Source of the DNA: Deinococcus sp. HSC-46F16
Lineage (GTDB): Bacteria > Deinococcota > Deinococci > Deinococcales > Deinococcaceae
Assembly (NCBI RefSeq): GCF_024171495.1
Contig: NZ_JALJZW010000003.1
Coordinates: 13,501-77,500 of the forward strand
Length of the DNA: 64,000 nt
Reading direction: 5' to 3'
Shown: positions 39,130 through 50,914 of the stretch, piece by piece
Layout of the letters: each line of letters starts with the position of its first letter
How positions within the stretch are numbered: the first letter of the stretch is position 1
The notes under the pieces: model-generated
What the model was told of the DNA's origin: nothing
Databases searched by the model: none
What the model saw: only the letters and a program-made list of their open reading frames with translations
Position numbers and translations under genes: made by a program

Positions 39130-39557
39130 CGGCCCCGGACCTCGCCGCCCTGCGCGAACGCCTGGAGCGGGCCGCGCAGACGAGCGGTTTTACCCGCTTC
39201 ATGGGCACCCGGCTGCGGCGGCTGGAGGGGGGCGTGGTGGAGATTGAACTCGTCCTGCGCCCGGACCTCACCCAGCACCACGGCCACGCGCACGGGGCGG
39301 TCGTCGGCTACCTCGCGGACACGGTGAGTGCCTGGGCCGCCGCCTCGGTCGCCGGGGACGTGGTGACGGCCGAGTACAAGCTCAACCTGCTGGCCCCGGC
39401 CAGGGGCGAGGTGCTGTGGGCACGCGGCGAGGTCTTGCGGGCCGGGGGCCGTCAGGTCGTCGTGCGGGCCGACGTGTACGCGCGGCAAGGTGGGGACGAT
39501 ACCCACGTCGCGGCGGCGCTGGCGACCATCGCCCCGGTCGGGAGGGGAGCGCCGTGA
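39126..39557 (+). CDS. PaaI-family thioesterase, second copy
   Basis: A 143-residue hot-dog thioesterase, different from the copy at 37598. Signature: [23 protein letters not shown], then [19 protein letters not shown]. The HGG turn is HGA, as in some medium-chain or short-chain esterases. The ATG overlaps the propeller gene's stop (ATGA) and its stop overlaps the following GTG (GTGA). Two PaaI enzymes in one operon suggest two different acyl-CoA intermediates to be released. Confidence 0.86.
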   Translation: MTAPDLAALRERLERAAQTSGFTRFMGTRLRRLEGGVVEIELVLRPDLTQHHGHAHGAVVGYLADTVSAWAAASVAGDVVTAEYKLNLLAPARGEVLWARGEVLRAGGRQVVVRADVYARQGGDDTHVAAALATIAPVGRGAP

Positions 39558-39885
39558 CCACCTACCTGCTGGAGCGGGACGGCGTACTCCTCGCGCGGCT
39601 GCCGCTCCTGCACACGGATTCGTTCGCCCTTCACTGCGACTTCCAGCCCACCGAAGCCTTCGCCCCTTACCGCCCCCTCTTCGACGAGGAAGCCCGCCTG
39701 ACCGACCAGCTCGCCCACGACGCCGACCCCGCCCTGATGACCCGCGCCGAGGCGCTGCTGGACGAGATTCTCGCCCTGGGGCTGACCGTCCGGCGGGAAG
39801 GCGGCGGCCCCGCCCGCGAGGTGCTGCTGGGCATCGAGGGCGGCAGCGCCACCTTTCGCCCCCTGCACCCGGAGGAGGACCCCTT

Positions 39886-39889
<4 letters not shown>
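39554..39889 (+). CDS. Small hypothetical protein, LvaB-like by position
   Basis: A 111-residue acidic cytoplasmic protein with no motif I can name. It starts [27 protein letters not shown] and contains a helical middle ([28 protein letters not shown]) and a closing strand ([17 protein letters not shown]). It lies directly before the ACAD gene with overlaps on both sides (GTGA and ATGA). In the Pseudomonas putida levulinate operon, as I recall it, a small protein of similar size (LvaB) precedes the acyl-CoA dehydrogenase and is needed by the kinase LvaA. Position and size suggest a counterpart; sequence similarity was not tested. Confidence 0.65.
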
Positions 39890-41127
<1,238 letters not shown>

Positions 41128-41131
41128 GGAG

Positions 41132-41272
41132 ATGAGATCACACTTGATTGTGCTGGGGCACTGCGGTTCCCCTCTGATTCCTCCCCGCTATTTCCGTACC
41201 AATTTTGCTAGGGCGGCAGATCGGCTGTTCCGGGAGAAGGACGAGCTTCTGCGCCGCCTGAGTAATGTGTAG
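41132..41272 (+). CDS. Small open frame, possible 46-residue protein or remnant
   Basis: A 46-codon frame starting ATG at 41132, 5 nt after the ACAD stop, with AAGGAG directly against the ATG (spacing too short to be convincing). The C-terminal half reads like an amphipathic helix (RAADRLFREKDELLRRLSNV). It ends 2 nt before the CbrC-family gene and its last codons carry that gene's -10 box. It may be a real small protein, the tail of a lost gene, or chance; the lower GC suggests it arrived with the next gene. Confidence 0.25.
   Translation: MRSHLIVLGHCGSPLIPPRYFRTNFARAADRLFREKDELLRRLSNV
41263..41268 (+). promoter_or_regulatory. -10 box TAATGT of the CbrC-family gene, leaderless
   Basis: TAATGT ends 6 nt before the ATG at 41275. 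It gives this gene its own promoter inside the operon. Confidence 0.5.
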
Positions 41273-41274
41273 CC

Positions 41275-41829
41275 ATGCCACTTCATGCCGAGTCCGCTTC
41301 AGCCCTTCCCGCTTTCCCTTATTACGCTGACCCTCTGGCTGATGGCTGTTTCGAGCAGCGGCCTATCGCCTGCGAGGTGTGTGGTCAGGCGCGCGAGTGG
41401 GCGTATGTCGGTGGGATGTATGGAGAGGACGACCCCGAAACTATCTGTCCATGGTGCGTGGCCGATGGTCGCGCGGCGGCTCAGTTTGAAGGCACCTTTC
41501 AGGACGTGGACTTCTCGGAGACAGCCAGCGCAGAAAGCGTGACGGCTGTTCTCCACCACACTCCACGCGTGATTCTCTGGAATCCCATCCACTGGCCGGA
41601 CCACTGCGGCGAGTGCTGCACGTACCTGGGAACCCTCACGCCCTCGGAGCAGCCGGAGATCACGTCTCACGAAAGCGTTCAGCAAGAAGCCGCTGAGATT
41701 GCTCGGTCCATGTCCCGCACTTGGACCAGTGAGGACGCGCTGAACTGTGCCGAGCAGGGCACCCTGACGCTCCACCTCTTTCAGTGCCGCACCTGTCAAA
41801 CCTACCGTCTGTCCCCAGACGGAACTTGA
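41275..41829 (+). CDS. CbrC-family (UPF0167) protein
   Basis: A 184-residue soluble protein of the UPF0167/CbrC family. The features are FPYYADPLADGCFEQRPIACEVCG (first CxxC), ETICPWCVADGRAAAQFEG (second CxxC) and TPRVILWNPIHWPDHCGECCTYLG, with a last FQCRTCQTYRLSPDG. The cysteine pairs suggest zinc binding. In E. coli CbrC is under CreBC control and linked to colicin tolerance; its biochemical role is unknown. It interrupts the overlap-linked operon, is less GC-rich than its neighbours and has its own -10 box, so it looks like an insertion. The next gene, 13 nt on, has a GAAGGAG ribosome site. Confidence 0.8.
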   Translation: MPLHAESASALPAFPYYADPLADGCFEQRPIACEVCGQAREWAYVGGMYGEDDPETICPWCVADGRAAAQFEGTFQDVDFSETASAESVTAVLHHTPRVILWNPIHWPDHCGECCTYLGTLTPSEQPEITSHESVQQEAAEIARSMSRTWTSEDALNCAEQGTLTLHLFQCRTCQTYRLSPDGT

Positions 41830-41842
41830 AGGAGAACCCCTC

Positions 41843-43736
<1,894 letters not shown>

Positions 43737-43740
<4 letters not shown>

Positions 43741-44492
43741 AGGAGATGTCGTACAAGGATGTTGAGGATGTGCATTGGACACTAGTAGGGTTTTTCAAAG
43801 ATGATTTGGATTCAATTGACCCTCCTGGAGTCAAAAGCTCAGACCTATTGCACTCTGCTATTTCACGTCCTTTGACGGGAATTATGAGCGGCATTGGATT
43901 TATATATAAATATACGACAATTAACCACAGAGCCGCCGCACTTCTTCACTCGCTCATAAAAAATCATGCCTTTTACAATGGCAATAAGAGAACCGCCTTA
44001 GTGTCTGCTGTTAGATACTTAGACATGAATCAAGTAGCTGTTGACGCTACAGAGGATGAGTACTTTGATCTAGTTGTGGATGTGGCTAAAAATAACTACC
44101 CTAGAGGTGTGGTTGGGAACTCTGATAGCGAAGTGGGTTATATACTTGATTGGTTTGAAAAGAGGACAAGACGCCATGAAACTGCTCTGAAAGTTATGAG
44201 CACCCAAGATTTTCTAGACAATTGTATGAAAATGGGAGCTAAGTACAGAGAATCTAAAGATGGAAGAAGCTTTGTGGTAACCTACAGAAGAAAGACAGTC
44301 ACCATAAATCGTAGGCATAGGACCCTGCAAGGCGCAGTTCAGAGAGATTTTATTAAAAAGCTGGGATTGTCAAGGGGGCAGACCGGGGTTAGGTTCGACG
44401 AGTTTCAAGATGGCATAGATCCTAACAAGAATATCATTGACAAGCTTGTGCTCGTAATGCGACGTTTGGCAGCTTACGACCGCGAACAATGA
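43737..44492 (+). CDS. Fic/Doc-family protein with possible HicA-like C-terminal domain, AT-rich
   Basis: A 251-residue protein. The Fic core (about 1-130) has the signature HAFYNGNKRTALVSAVRYL with active His77; the Lys in place of the second Gly (GNKRT) is the Doc variant, whose prototype phosphorylates EF-Tu. The tail (about 150-251) has TQDFLDNCMKMGAKYRESKD, FVVTYRRKTVTINRRHRTL and DFIKKLGLS, which by eye recalls the dsRBD-like HicA mRNase fold (PRH-like turn, then helix ending in KxxGLS). No antitoxin gene is adjacent. The gene is far more AT-rich than everything around it, a clear sign of transfer, yet it overlaps both neighbours by 4 nt (ATGA). The Fic call is firm, the HicA one tentative. 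Confidence 0.8.
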
Positions 44493-45193
44493 GCCAGCTC
44501 ATCCTCGTGCGGCACGGGCAGGCCACCCCCTTCGAGGCCGACACCGACCGCCTGTCCCCGCTGGGCGAGGCGCAGGCCCGCGCGGTGGGCGAATATCTGG
44601 CCGAGTCCGGCCTGGACCCCACCGACGTGATCTCCGGGTCCCTGGTGCGCCAGCGCGAGAGCGCTCGCCTTGCCTCGGAGGGAGCGGGGGGTGGGTGGCC
44701 CGACCCCGTCACCGACCCCCGGCTGGCCGAGTACGACGGGGACGGCCTGATCCGTACCCTCGCGCCCCTGCTGGCCGCCCGCGACCCAGGGTTTGACGCC
44801 CTGCTGCGGGCCTCCGAGACTTCTCGGCAGGGTCCCGACCGCAACCGCCACCTTCAGCGGATGCTCGAACCCCTGGCCGCCGCCTATCTGCGGGGCGAGG
44901 TCGCGCACGCGGACGTGGAGCCGTGGGCGGAGTTTCGCGCCCGCGTCCACGCCTTCCTGCGCGAGTTGCTGGCGGGACCGTCCGGGCGCACCGTGCTGGC
45001 CTTCACCTCCGGCGGCGTGATCGGGGTGACCGTCGCAGCGGTCCTCCGCGCCCCCGACGAGTCCGCCCTGACCCTGAACTGGCGCGTCCGCAACGGCAGC
45101 CTTACCCGGCTGACCTACGGCGGGGGCCGCGCCAGCCTCGATTCCTTCAATGAAACGGCCCACCTGACCGAAGCCCTCTCGTCCTGGCGCTAA
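44489..45193 (+). CDS. Histidine phosphatase family protein
   Basis: A 234-residue phosphatase of the phosphoglycerate-mutase-like superfamily. The N-terminal LILVRHGQATPFEADTDRLSPLG has the phospho-accepting RHG; the second catalytic part is GRTVLAFTSGGVIGVTVAAV, where the second His is replaced by Thr or Ser in this stretch (LAFTSGG against the usual VSHGG), and HPRRR-type arginines are less clear. So activity may be reduced or different. It overlaps the Fic gene by ATGA. In the operon it could remove phosphate from an intermediate or from the kinase product. Confidence 0.83.
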   Translation: MSQLILVRHGQATPFEADTDRLSPLGEAQARAVGEYLAESGLDPTDVISGSLVRQRESARLASEGAGGGWPDPVTDPRLAEYDGDGLIRTLAPLLAARDPGFDALLRASETSRQGPDRNRHLQRMLEPLAAAYLRGEVAHADVEPWAEFRARVHAFLRELLAGPSGRTVLAFTSGGVIGVTVAAVLRAPDESALTLNWRVRNGSLTRLTYGGGRASLDSFNETAHLTEALSSWR

Positions 45194-45204
45194 AGGAGCC
45201 TCCC

Positions 45205-46137
45205 ATGTCCCTCGACCCCCATCTCAAGGAAGTCCTGCTGATGCTGGCCGCCGCCCCCCAGCCCACCGGCTTGGAGGAAATGCGGGCCGCCGTGGTCGCC
45301 AACGCCGCCCGGATGCCCAGGCGCCCCGTGCAGATCGCCGGAACGCGCGACCTGACGGTTCCCGGCCCTGCCTCCGACCTCCCTGCCCGGCTGTACACCC
45401 CGGAGGGCGAGGGGCCGCACCCGCTTACGGTCTACTTTCACGGCGGCGGCTTCGTCGCCTACTCCATCGAGACGCACGACAGCGTGTGCCGGGAAATCTG
45501 CGCCGTGGCGAACTCGGCCGTTTTGAGTGTCGAGTACCGCCTCGCCCCCGAGCACCGCTTTCCCGCCGGGGTGGAGGACGCCTACGCCGCGCTGACCTGG
45601 GCCGCCGCGCACGGGGAGGAGCTGGGGGCGGACACCTCCCGCCTCGCCCTGGCCGGGGACAGCGCGGGGGCGAGCCTGTGTATCGCCTGCACCCTGCTGG
45701 CGCGGGAGAACGGTGGCCCGCCCATCCGCGCCCAGTTGCTGATCTACCCGGCCGCCGATTTCGTGAACACCGACCGCTACCCCAGCCGCCGCGAGAACGC
45801 GGAGGGCTACTTCCTGACGGAAGAGCGGATGCGCTTTTTCGGGCAGATGTATCTCTCGGACGTGACCCACGGCGCCCATCCCCACGTCTCGCCCCTCCAT
45901 GCCGCCGAACTGCATGACCTCCCGCCCGCCCTGGTGATGACGGCCGAATTCGACCCGCTGCGCGACGAGGGGGCCGCGTACGCCGAGGCACTGAGGGCCG
46001 CAGGCGTCCGTGCCGAGCACCTTCCCGGCCCCGGCATGATCCACGGCTTCGTCAACATGACGGCCCTCTCGCCCGCCGCGGCCGGGCTGCTCGACCGGGC
46101 GGCGGCGTGGCTGGGGCAGGAACTTTCGGGAGCCTAA
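45205..46137 (+). CDS. Alpha/beta hydrolase, hormone-sensitive-lipase family
   Basis: A 310-residue carboxylesterase. The oxyanion motif VYFHGGGFVAYS and nucleophile elbow LAGDSAGASLCIA are clear; the acid is in TAEFDPLRDEG and the His in MIHGFVNM, completing the Ser-Asp-His triad. Typical substrates are short or medium acyl esters, possibly lactones. AAAGGAG precedes the ATG at 45205; it is 11 nt after the histidine phosphatase gene, so it is the probable last gene of the operon. The 3' end overlaps the convergent cyclase gene by 4 nt. Confidence 0.9.
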   Translation: MSLDPHLKEVLLMLAAAPQPTGLEEMRAAVVANAARMPRRPVQIAGTRDLTVPGPASDLPARLYTPEGEGPHPLTVYFHGGGFVAYSIETHDSVCREICAVANSAVLSVEYRLAPEHRFPAGVEDAYAALTWAAAHGEELGADTSRLALAGDSAGASLCIACTLLARENGGPPIRAQLLIYPAADFVNTDRYPSRRENAEGYFLTEERMRFFGQMYLSDVTHGAHPHVSPLHAAELHDLPPALVMTAEFDPLRDEGAAYAEALRAAGVRAEHLPGPGMIHGFVNMTALSPAAAGLLDRAAAWLGQELSGA

Positions 46138-47267
46138 CCCCCCACGGGCTCGGGGGGCGGGCCGCCCACGCAGACGCGGTCGCGCCCGGTCGCCTTGGCC
46201 CGGTAGAGCGCGGCGTCAGCGCGGGCCACCCAGCGGTCGAGGTCGTCGCCGGGCTCGGCCTGGGCCACCCCCAGGCTGGCCGTCACCCGGCCGACCTCGG
46301 GAAAAGGGGGGTGGCCGATTTCCCGGCGCAGACGTTCGGCCACCTGCTCGGCCCCGGCGGCGTCGGCACCCGGCAGCACGATCAGGTATTCCTCACCGCC
46401 CCAGCGCCCCACAGTATCGCTGCCGCGCAGGTGCTCGCGCAGCCGGGTGGCCGCCTGGGTCAGCACCGCGTCCCCGGCATTGTGGCCGTACCGGTCGTTG
46501 ATTCCCTTGAAGTGGTCGAGGTCCAGCAGGATCAGGCAGGCGGGCTGGCCCGAGTACGGCCCGGAGGGCTCCAGCAGCCGCTCGACGGCCGCATACAGGG
46601 CGCGGCGGTTGGGGAGCCCGGTCAGGGCGTCGGTGTTGGCCAGTGCCTCCAGCGTGAGCCGTTCCCCGCGCTCCAGCAGGAAGTGCTGGCGGTACCACGC
46701 CAGTCCGTAGAGCAGAACCAGAATGGCCCCACAGGTGAGCTGCACCCGCACGAGTTCGGGCAGGTCGCCGGGGCCGCGCCCGCGCAGAGCGAGGCCCGTC
46801 CACGGCAGCGCCACGCAGAGCGCGTAGAGCCCCAGCGACACCAGCAGCGCTCCCCGCGCACTCAGCAGCAGGTAACTCAGGATGGAGAGCGCGACCAGCA
46901 TCCAGTAAGCCGCGCTCGCCAGCCCCAGCGCGGCCGCTTCCGGCGCGATCAGGGACAGCGCCATCTGGGCACCGATCGCCAGCACGTTGGCCACGAACAC
47001 CACCCGCTCGGCCACGACCAGGGATCGCCGCCGCAGCAACCATGCGGCGGTCCACAGGCACATCAGCAGCAGCAGCGGATGCGCGTACAGGACGTAGGGG
47101 TCGTAGGGACCGCGCTGCCACGTCAGCAGCCAGACCAAGGCCAGCACGACGGCCCCCGCCCCCAGCGCAGCGAGGTAGAGGCGTCGGCGCAGCTCCTCGG
47201 ACGCAGGCCCCCCCACTCCCTCCGGCAGGGTGGGCGGCGGGAAGCGGCGGCGGTCCGTGACGGGCAT
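46134..47267 (-). CDS. Membrane-bound diguanylate cyclase
   Basis: A 377-residue protein making c-di-GMP from two GTP. The N-terminal half has about six hydrophobic segments (for example LYLAALGAGAVVLALVWLLT and ALLVSLGLYALCVALPW), an unnamed sensor region. The C-terminal GGDEF domain starts LANTDALTGLPNRRALY, has ILLDLDHFKGINDRYGHNAGD, and the active site GRWGGEEYLIVLPG (GGEEY, active type). An RxxD inhibitory site (RGSD) sits five residues before the GGEE, as in feedback-inhibited cyclases. A TACGCT box lies 9 nt before the ATG. It is convergent with the operon's esterase. It may control the polysaccharide production encoded nearby. Confidence 0.92.
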   Translation of the reverse strand: MPVTDRRRFPPPTLPEGVGGPASEELRRRLYLAALGAGAVVLALVWLLTWQRGPYDPYVLYAHPLLLLMCLWTAAWLLRRRSLVVAERVVFVANVLAIGAQMALSLIAPEAAALGLASAAYWMLVALSILSYLLLSARGALLVSLGLYALCVALPWTGLALRGRGPGDLPELVRVQLTCGAILVLLYGLAWYRQHFLLERGERLTLEALANTDALTGLPNRRALYAAVERLLEPSGPYSGQPACLILLDLDHFKGINDRYGHNAGDAVLTQAATRLREHLRGSDTVGRWGGEEYLIVLPGADAAGAEQVAERLRREIGHPPFPEVGRVTASLGVAQAEPGDDLDRWVARADAALYRAKATGRDRVCVGGPPPEPVGG

Positions 47268-47612
47268 CTGCCTCCGAGCGTACCAAGCGGCCGGGGGTTC
47301 GCCCCGTTTGCCGTGTGCTCTCCGATGAGAAGCTTATTAAGGCATATTGTGGACTTTTACATAGCAGGATGAAGCTTTTCTCCAGGCTTGTTCTGGCCGC
47401 TTCTCGTGGGGGGACCCTAGAATGTGCCTGTCCCCACACGCAATTTCGCGTGCTGGCGAATGGCGGAAGCGAGAGCGACCAGAACCCTACGGGACGCTCC
47501 CCGCCAACATACGCAGGCAGGCAAAGAGTTGCCAGGGTTCCTGCGGGCTGTGCCCCGTTTCGCCGCGCACAGCCGCCTTTTCCTGATGTTCACCCTGCGG
47601 AGGGCTCTTACC
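47268..47612. other. Divergent intergenic region, no gene recognised
   Basis: 345 nt between the cyclase and the glycosyltransferase. It is more AT-rich than its surroundings around 47320-47400 and contains possible -10 boxes, TACGCT on the minus strand (47282-47277) for the cyclase and TAGAAT (47418-47423) on the plus strand, but no well-spaced -35. A long in-frame extension of the glycosyltransferase frame crosses it and is rejected because a good ribosome site fixes the start at 47613. Confidence 0.4.
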
Positions 47613-48797
47613 ATGAATCTGTCCATGACCCCACTGCCCACCCGTATGGCCGCGCCCGCCCTGCTCGTCGTGGCCCACCTGCGCTGGGACTTCGTGTTTC
47701 AGCGCCCCCAGCACCTGATGACGCGGGCGGCCCGCTCGCGCCGGGTGTACTACATCGAGGAGCCGGTCTTCGGCGCCCACACCGACCACCTCGAACTGCA
47801 CGAGGACCCCAGCGGCGTCACCGTGGTCAAGCCCTACATCGAAGAGGGCCACAGCCCGGCCGAGTCGCAGGCGCGGACCGCCCGCTTGCTGTGCGGACTG
47901 GTGAAGGAGCAGGGCTTAAGCGAGTACGACCTGTGGGTCTACACGCCCTACGAGCTGCCGATCACGGCCGGACTCACCCCTCGCGTGACCGTCTATGACT
48001 GCATGGACGAGCTCGCCCAGTTCAAGGGGGCACCGCCCGAGCTGCGTGAGCGCGAAGAACAGCTTTTCGAACAGGCCGACCTCGTCTTCACGGGCGGGTA
48101 CCGCTTGTACGAGGCCAAGCGTGAGCGCCATGCCGGGGCGCACCCCTTTCCCTCCAGCGTGGAGGTCGAGCACTTCGCCCGCGCCCGCCAGACCCCGCAG
48201 GACGCCCCCGACCAGCGGGACCTGCCCCGGCCCCGGCTGGGTTTTTACGGCGTGATTGACGAGCGGTTCGACATCGAACTCATCGGGGAACTCGCCCGCC
48301 GCCGCCCGGAGTGGCAGTTCGTGCTGCTGGGGCCGGTCGTGAAGATTGACCCTGCCGACCTGCCGCGCGGCGAGAACCTGCACTACCTCGGCATGAAGAG
48401 CTACGGCGAACTGCCGACCTACCTCGCCCACTGGGACGTGGCGCTGCTGCCCTTCGCGCTGAACGAGGCGACCGAGTTCATCAGCCCGACCAAAACGCCC
48501 GAGTACCTCGCGGCGGGCGTGCCCGTCGTGTCCACGCCCATCCGCGACGTGGTGCGTCCCTACGGGGAGAAGGACCTCGTGCGAATCGCCGAAGGTGTGA
48601 ACGCCTTTGAGGCCGCTTGCGCCGAGGCCCTCGCCGAGCGCCCCACCCCCGCCGGGGAAGAGCGCCGTGCCCGCGCCGACGCGCACCTCTCGACCCTCTC
48701 GTGGGACCGCACTTGGCGCGACATGAGCGCCCTGATCGAGCGGGCGGCCGCCGAGAAGCAGGCCGACAGCGCCCTGGCCGGTGTGGCCGATGACTGA
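47613..48797 (+). CDS. Glycosyltransferase paired with UDP-galactopyranose mutase
   Basis: A 394-residue GT-B-type glycosyltransferase. LLVVAHLRWDFVFQRPQHLMTRAA and RVYYIEEPVFG at the N-terminus mark a subgroup often found beside glf. The C-terminal domain has LGFYGVIDERFDIELIGELA, FVLLGPVVKIDPADLP, the MKSYGELPTYLAHWDVALLPF stretch and the donor-site SPTKTPEYLAAGVPVVSTP. CGGAGGG ribosome site 8 nt before the ATG at 47613; the frame extends upstream to 47424 without support. The gene ends just before glf, so the pair probably installs galactofuranose in a surface glycan (inference). Confidence 0.85.
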   Translation: MNLSMTPLPTRMAAPALLVVAHLRWDFVFQRPQHLMTRAARSRRVYYIEEPVFGAHTDHLELHEDPSGVTVVKPYIEEGHSPAESQARTARLLCGLVKEQGLSEYDLWVYTPYELPITAGLTPRVTVYDCMDELAQFKGAPPELREREEQLFEQADLVFTGGYRLYEAKRERHAGAHPFPSSVEVEHFARARQTPQDAPDQRDLPRPRLGFYGVIDERFDIELIGELARRRPEWQFVLLGPVVKIDPADLPRGENLHYLGMKSYGELPTYLAHWDVALLPFALNEATEFISPTKTPEYLAAGVPVVSTPIRDVVRPYGEKDLVRIAEGVNAFEAACAEALAERPTPAGEERRARADAHLSTLSWDRTWRDMSALIERAAAEKQADSALAGVADD

Positions 48798-48815
48798 ACC
48801 GTTTTCCGGCAGCGT

Positions 48816-48821
48816 TAGCAT
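48816..48821 (+). promoter_or_regulatory. -10 box TAGCAT of glf, leaderless
   Basis: TAGCAT ends 7 nt before the GTG at 48829. It supports that start over in-frame ATGs at 48790 and 48820, the second of which lies inside the box. Confidence 0.45.
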
Positions 48822-48828
48822 GGATTCC

Positions 48829-49971
<1,143 letters not shown>

Positions 49972-49997
49972 GTCCCGCCCCCACCCCCACCCTTCCG

Positions 49998-50022
49998 CCC
50001 CAGCTCCTCGCTGGGGCTTTTT
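49998..50022 (+). terminator. Rho-independent terminator after glf
   Basis: Perfect stem CCCCAGC (49998-50004) and GCTGGGG (50010-50016) with a 5-nt loop, followed by CTTTTT. It ends the glycosyltransferase-glf unit 27 nt after the stop. Confidence 0.88.
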
Positions 50023-50030
50023 GCTGGCCG

Positions 50031-50891
50031 TTAGAGATTCGTCCGCACGTCCCACAACTCCGGAAACAGCACGACCTCCAGTGCCCGGCGCAGGTAGCCC
50101 GCCCCGCTGGTGCCTCCGCTGCCGCGCTTGAAGCCGATGGTGCGCTCGACCGTCGTGAGGTGATTGAAGCGCCACGCCCGGAAATTGTCCTCCACATCGA
50201 GCAGCTTCTCGGCCAGCTCGTACAGGTCCCAGTAGCGCTCGGGGTCGCGGTAGACCGTCAGCCAGGCCTCCAGCACGGCGGGGTGCGCCCCGTGCGGGCG
50301 GGTCGGATCGCGCTCCAGCACCTCGGCGGGGATGGGCAAGCCACGGGCGGCGACCAGGCGCAGGGTCAGGTCGTACACGCTGGGGGCGTGCAGCGCCTCC
50401 TCCAGCGGGCCGTGCAGGTCGGGGCGGTGGGCGTGGGGTTTCAAGAGGGTGGGGTTGCGGTTGCCCAGCAGCACCTCCACCATCCGGTAGCCCGCCGACT
50501 GAAAGCCCGACGCTTCCCCGAAGGCCCAGCGAAACTGCAGGTAATCCGCCGGGGTCATCGTCTTGAGGACCTCCCAGGCGGCCGTGAGCTGCTCCTGTGC
50601 CCGTACCACCCGCGTGAGGCCCTTGAGGGGCGCGTCGGTGATGCCCGCCGCGAGTTGCTCCATCGCCGCCCGCAGCTCGCGCACGATCAGGGAGAGCCAC
50701 AGTTCCGAAACGTGGTGCACCGTGATGAAGAGGTGCTCGTCATGCGCCTGGGTAACCGGCTGGTGCGCCGCGAGCAACGTGTCGAGGTGCAGGTAGTCGC
50801 CGTAGCTCAGGCGGCGGGTGAAGTCCAGCCGGGCCTGCTCGGGCGAGTCCCGGTCCGGGGCGGGCGGGTCAGGGGTAGGGGAGGAGGTCAT
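50031..50891 (-). CDS. kynA: Tryptophan 2,3-dioxygenase
   Basis: A 286-residue heme dioxygenase opening the indole ring of L-tryptophan to N-formylkynurenine, the first step of the kynurenine pathway. Landmarks: RLSYGDYLHLDTLL, QPVTQAHDEHLFITVHHVSELW with the substrate-site His, FRWAFGEASGFQSAGYRMVE, and the heme-ligand region FRAWRFNHLTTVERTIGFKRGSGGTSG (in two pieces near residues 230-258). Length is normal for the bacterial enzyme. A TAAGCT box lies 6 nt before the ATG. No kynureninase or formamidase gene is nearby. Upstream on the same strand, 23 nt away, is the GMC oxidoreductase. Confidence 0.95.
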   Translation of the reverse strand: MTSSPTPDPPAPDRDSPEQARLDFTRRLSYGDYLHLDTLLAAHQPVTQAHDEHLFITVHHVSELWLSLIVRELRAAMEQLAAGITDAPLKGLTRVVRAQEQLTAAWEVLKTMTPADYLQFRWAFGEASGFQSAGYRMVEVLLGNRNPTLLKPHAHRPDLHGPLEEALHAPSVYDLTLRLVAARGLPIPAEVLERDPTRPHGAHPAVLEAWLTVYRDPERYWDLYELAEKLLDVEDNFRAWRFNHLTTVERTIGFKRGSGGTSGAGYLRRALEVVLFPELWDVRTNL

Positions 50892-50897
50892 GGCCGC

Positions 50898-50903
50898 AGC
50901 TTA
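50898..50903 (-). promoter_or_regulatory. -10 box TAAGCT of kynA, leaderless
   Basis: On the minus strand TAAGCT ends 6 nt before the ATG at 50891, in the 23-nt gap after the GMC gene. Confidence 0.5.
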
Positions 50904-50914
50904 AGGCAAGTTGT

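Noticed and set aside
47388..47423. Promoter TTGTTC...TAGAAT before the glycosyltransferase gene
   Set aside because: The spacer is 24 nt, too long for a sigma-70 promoter.
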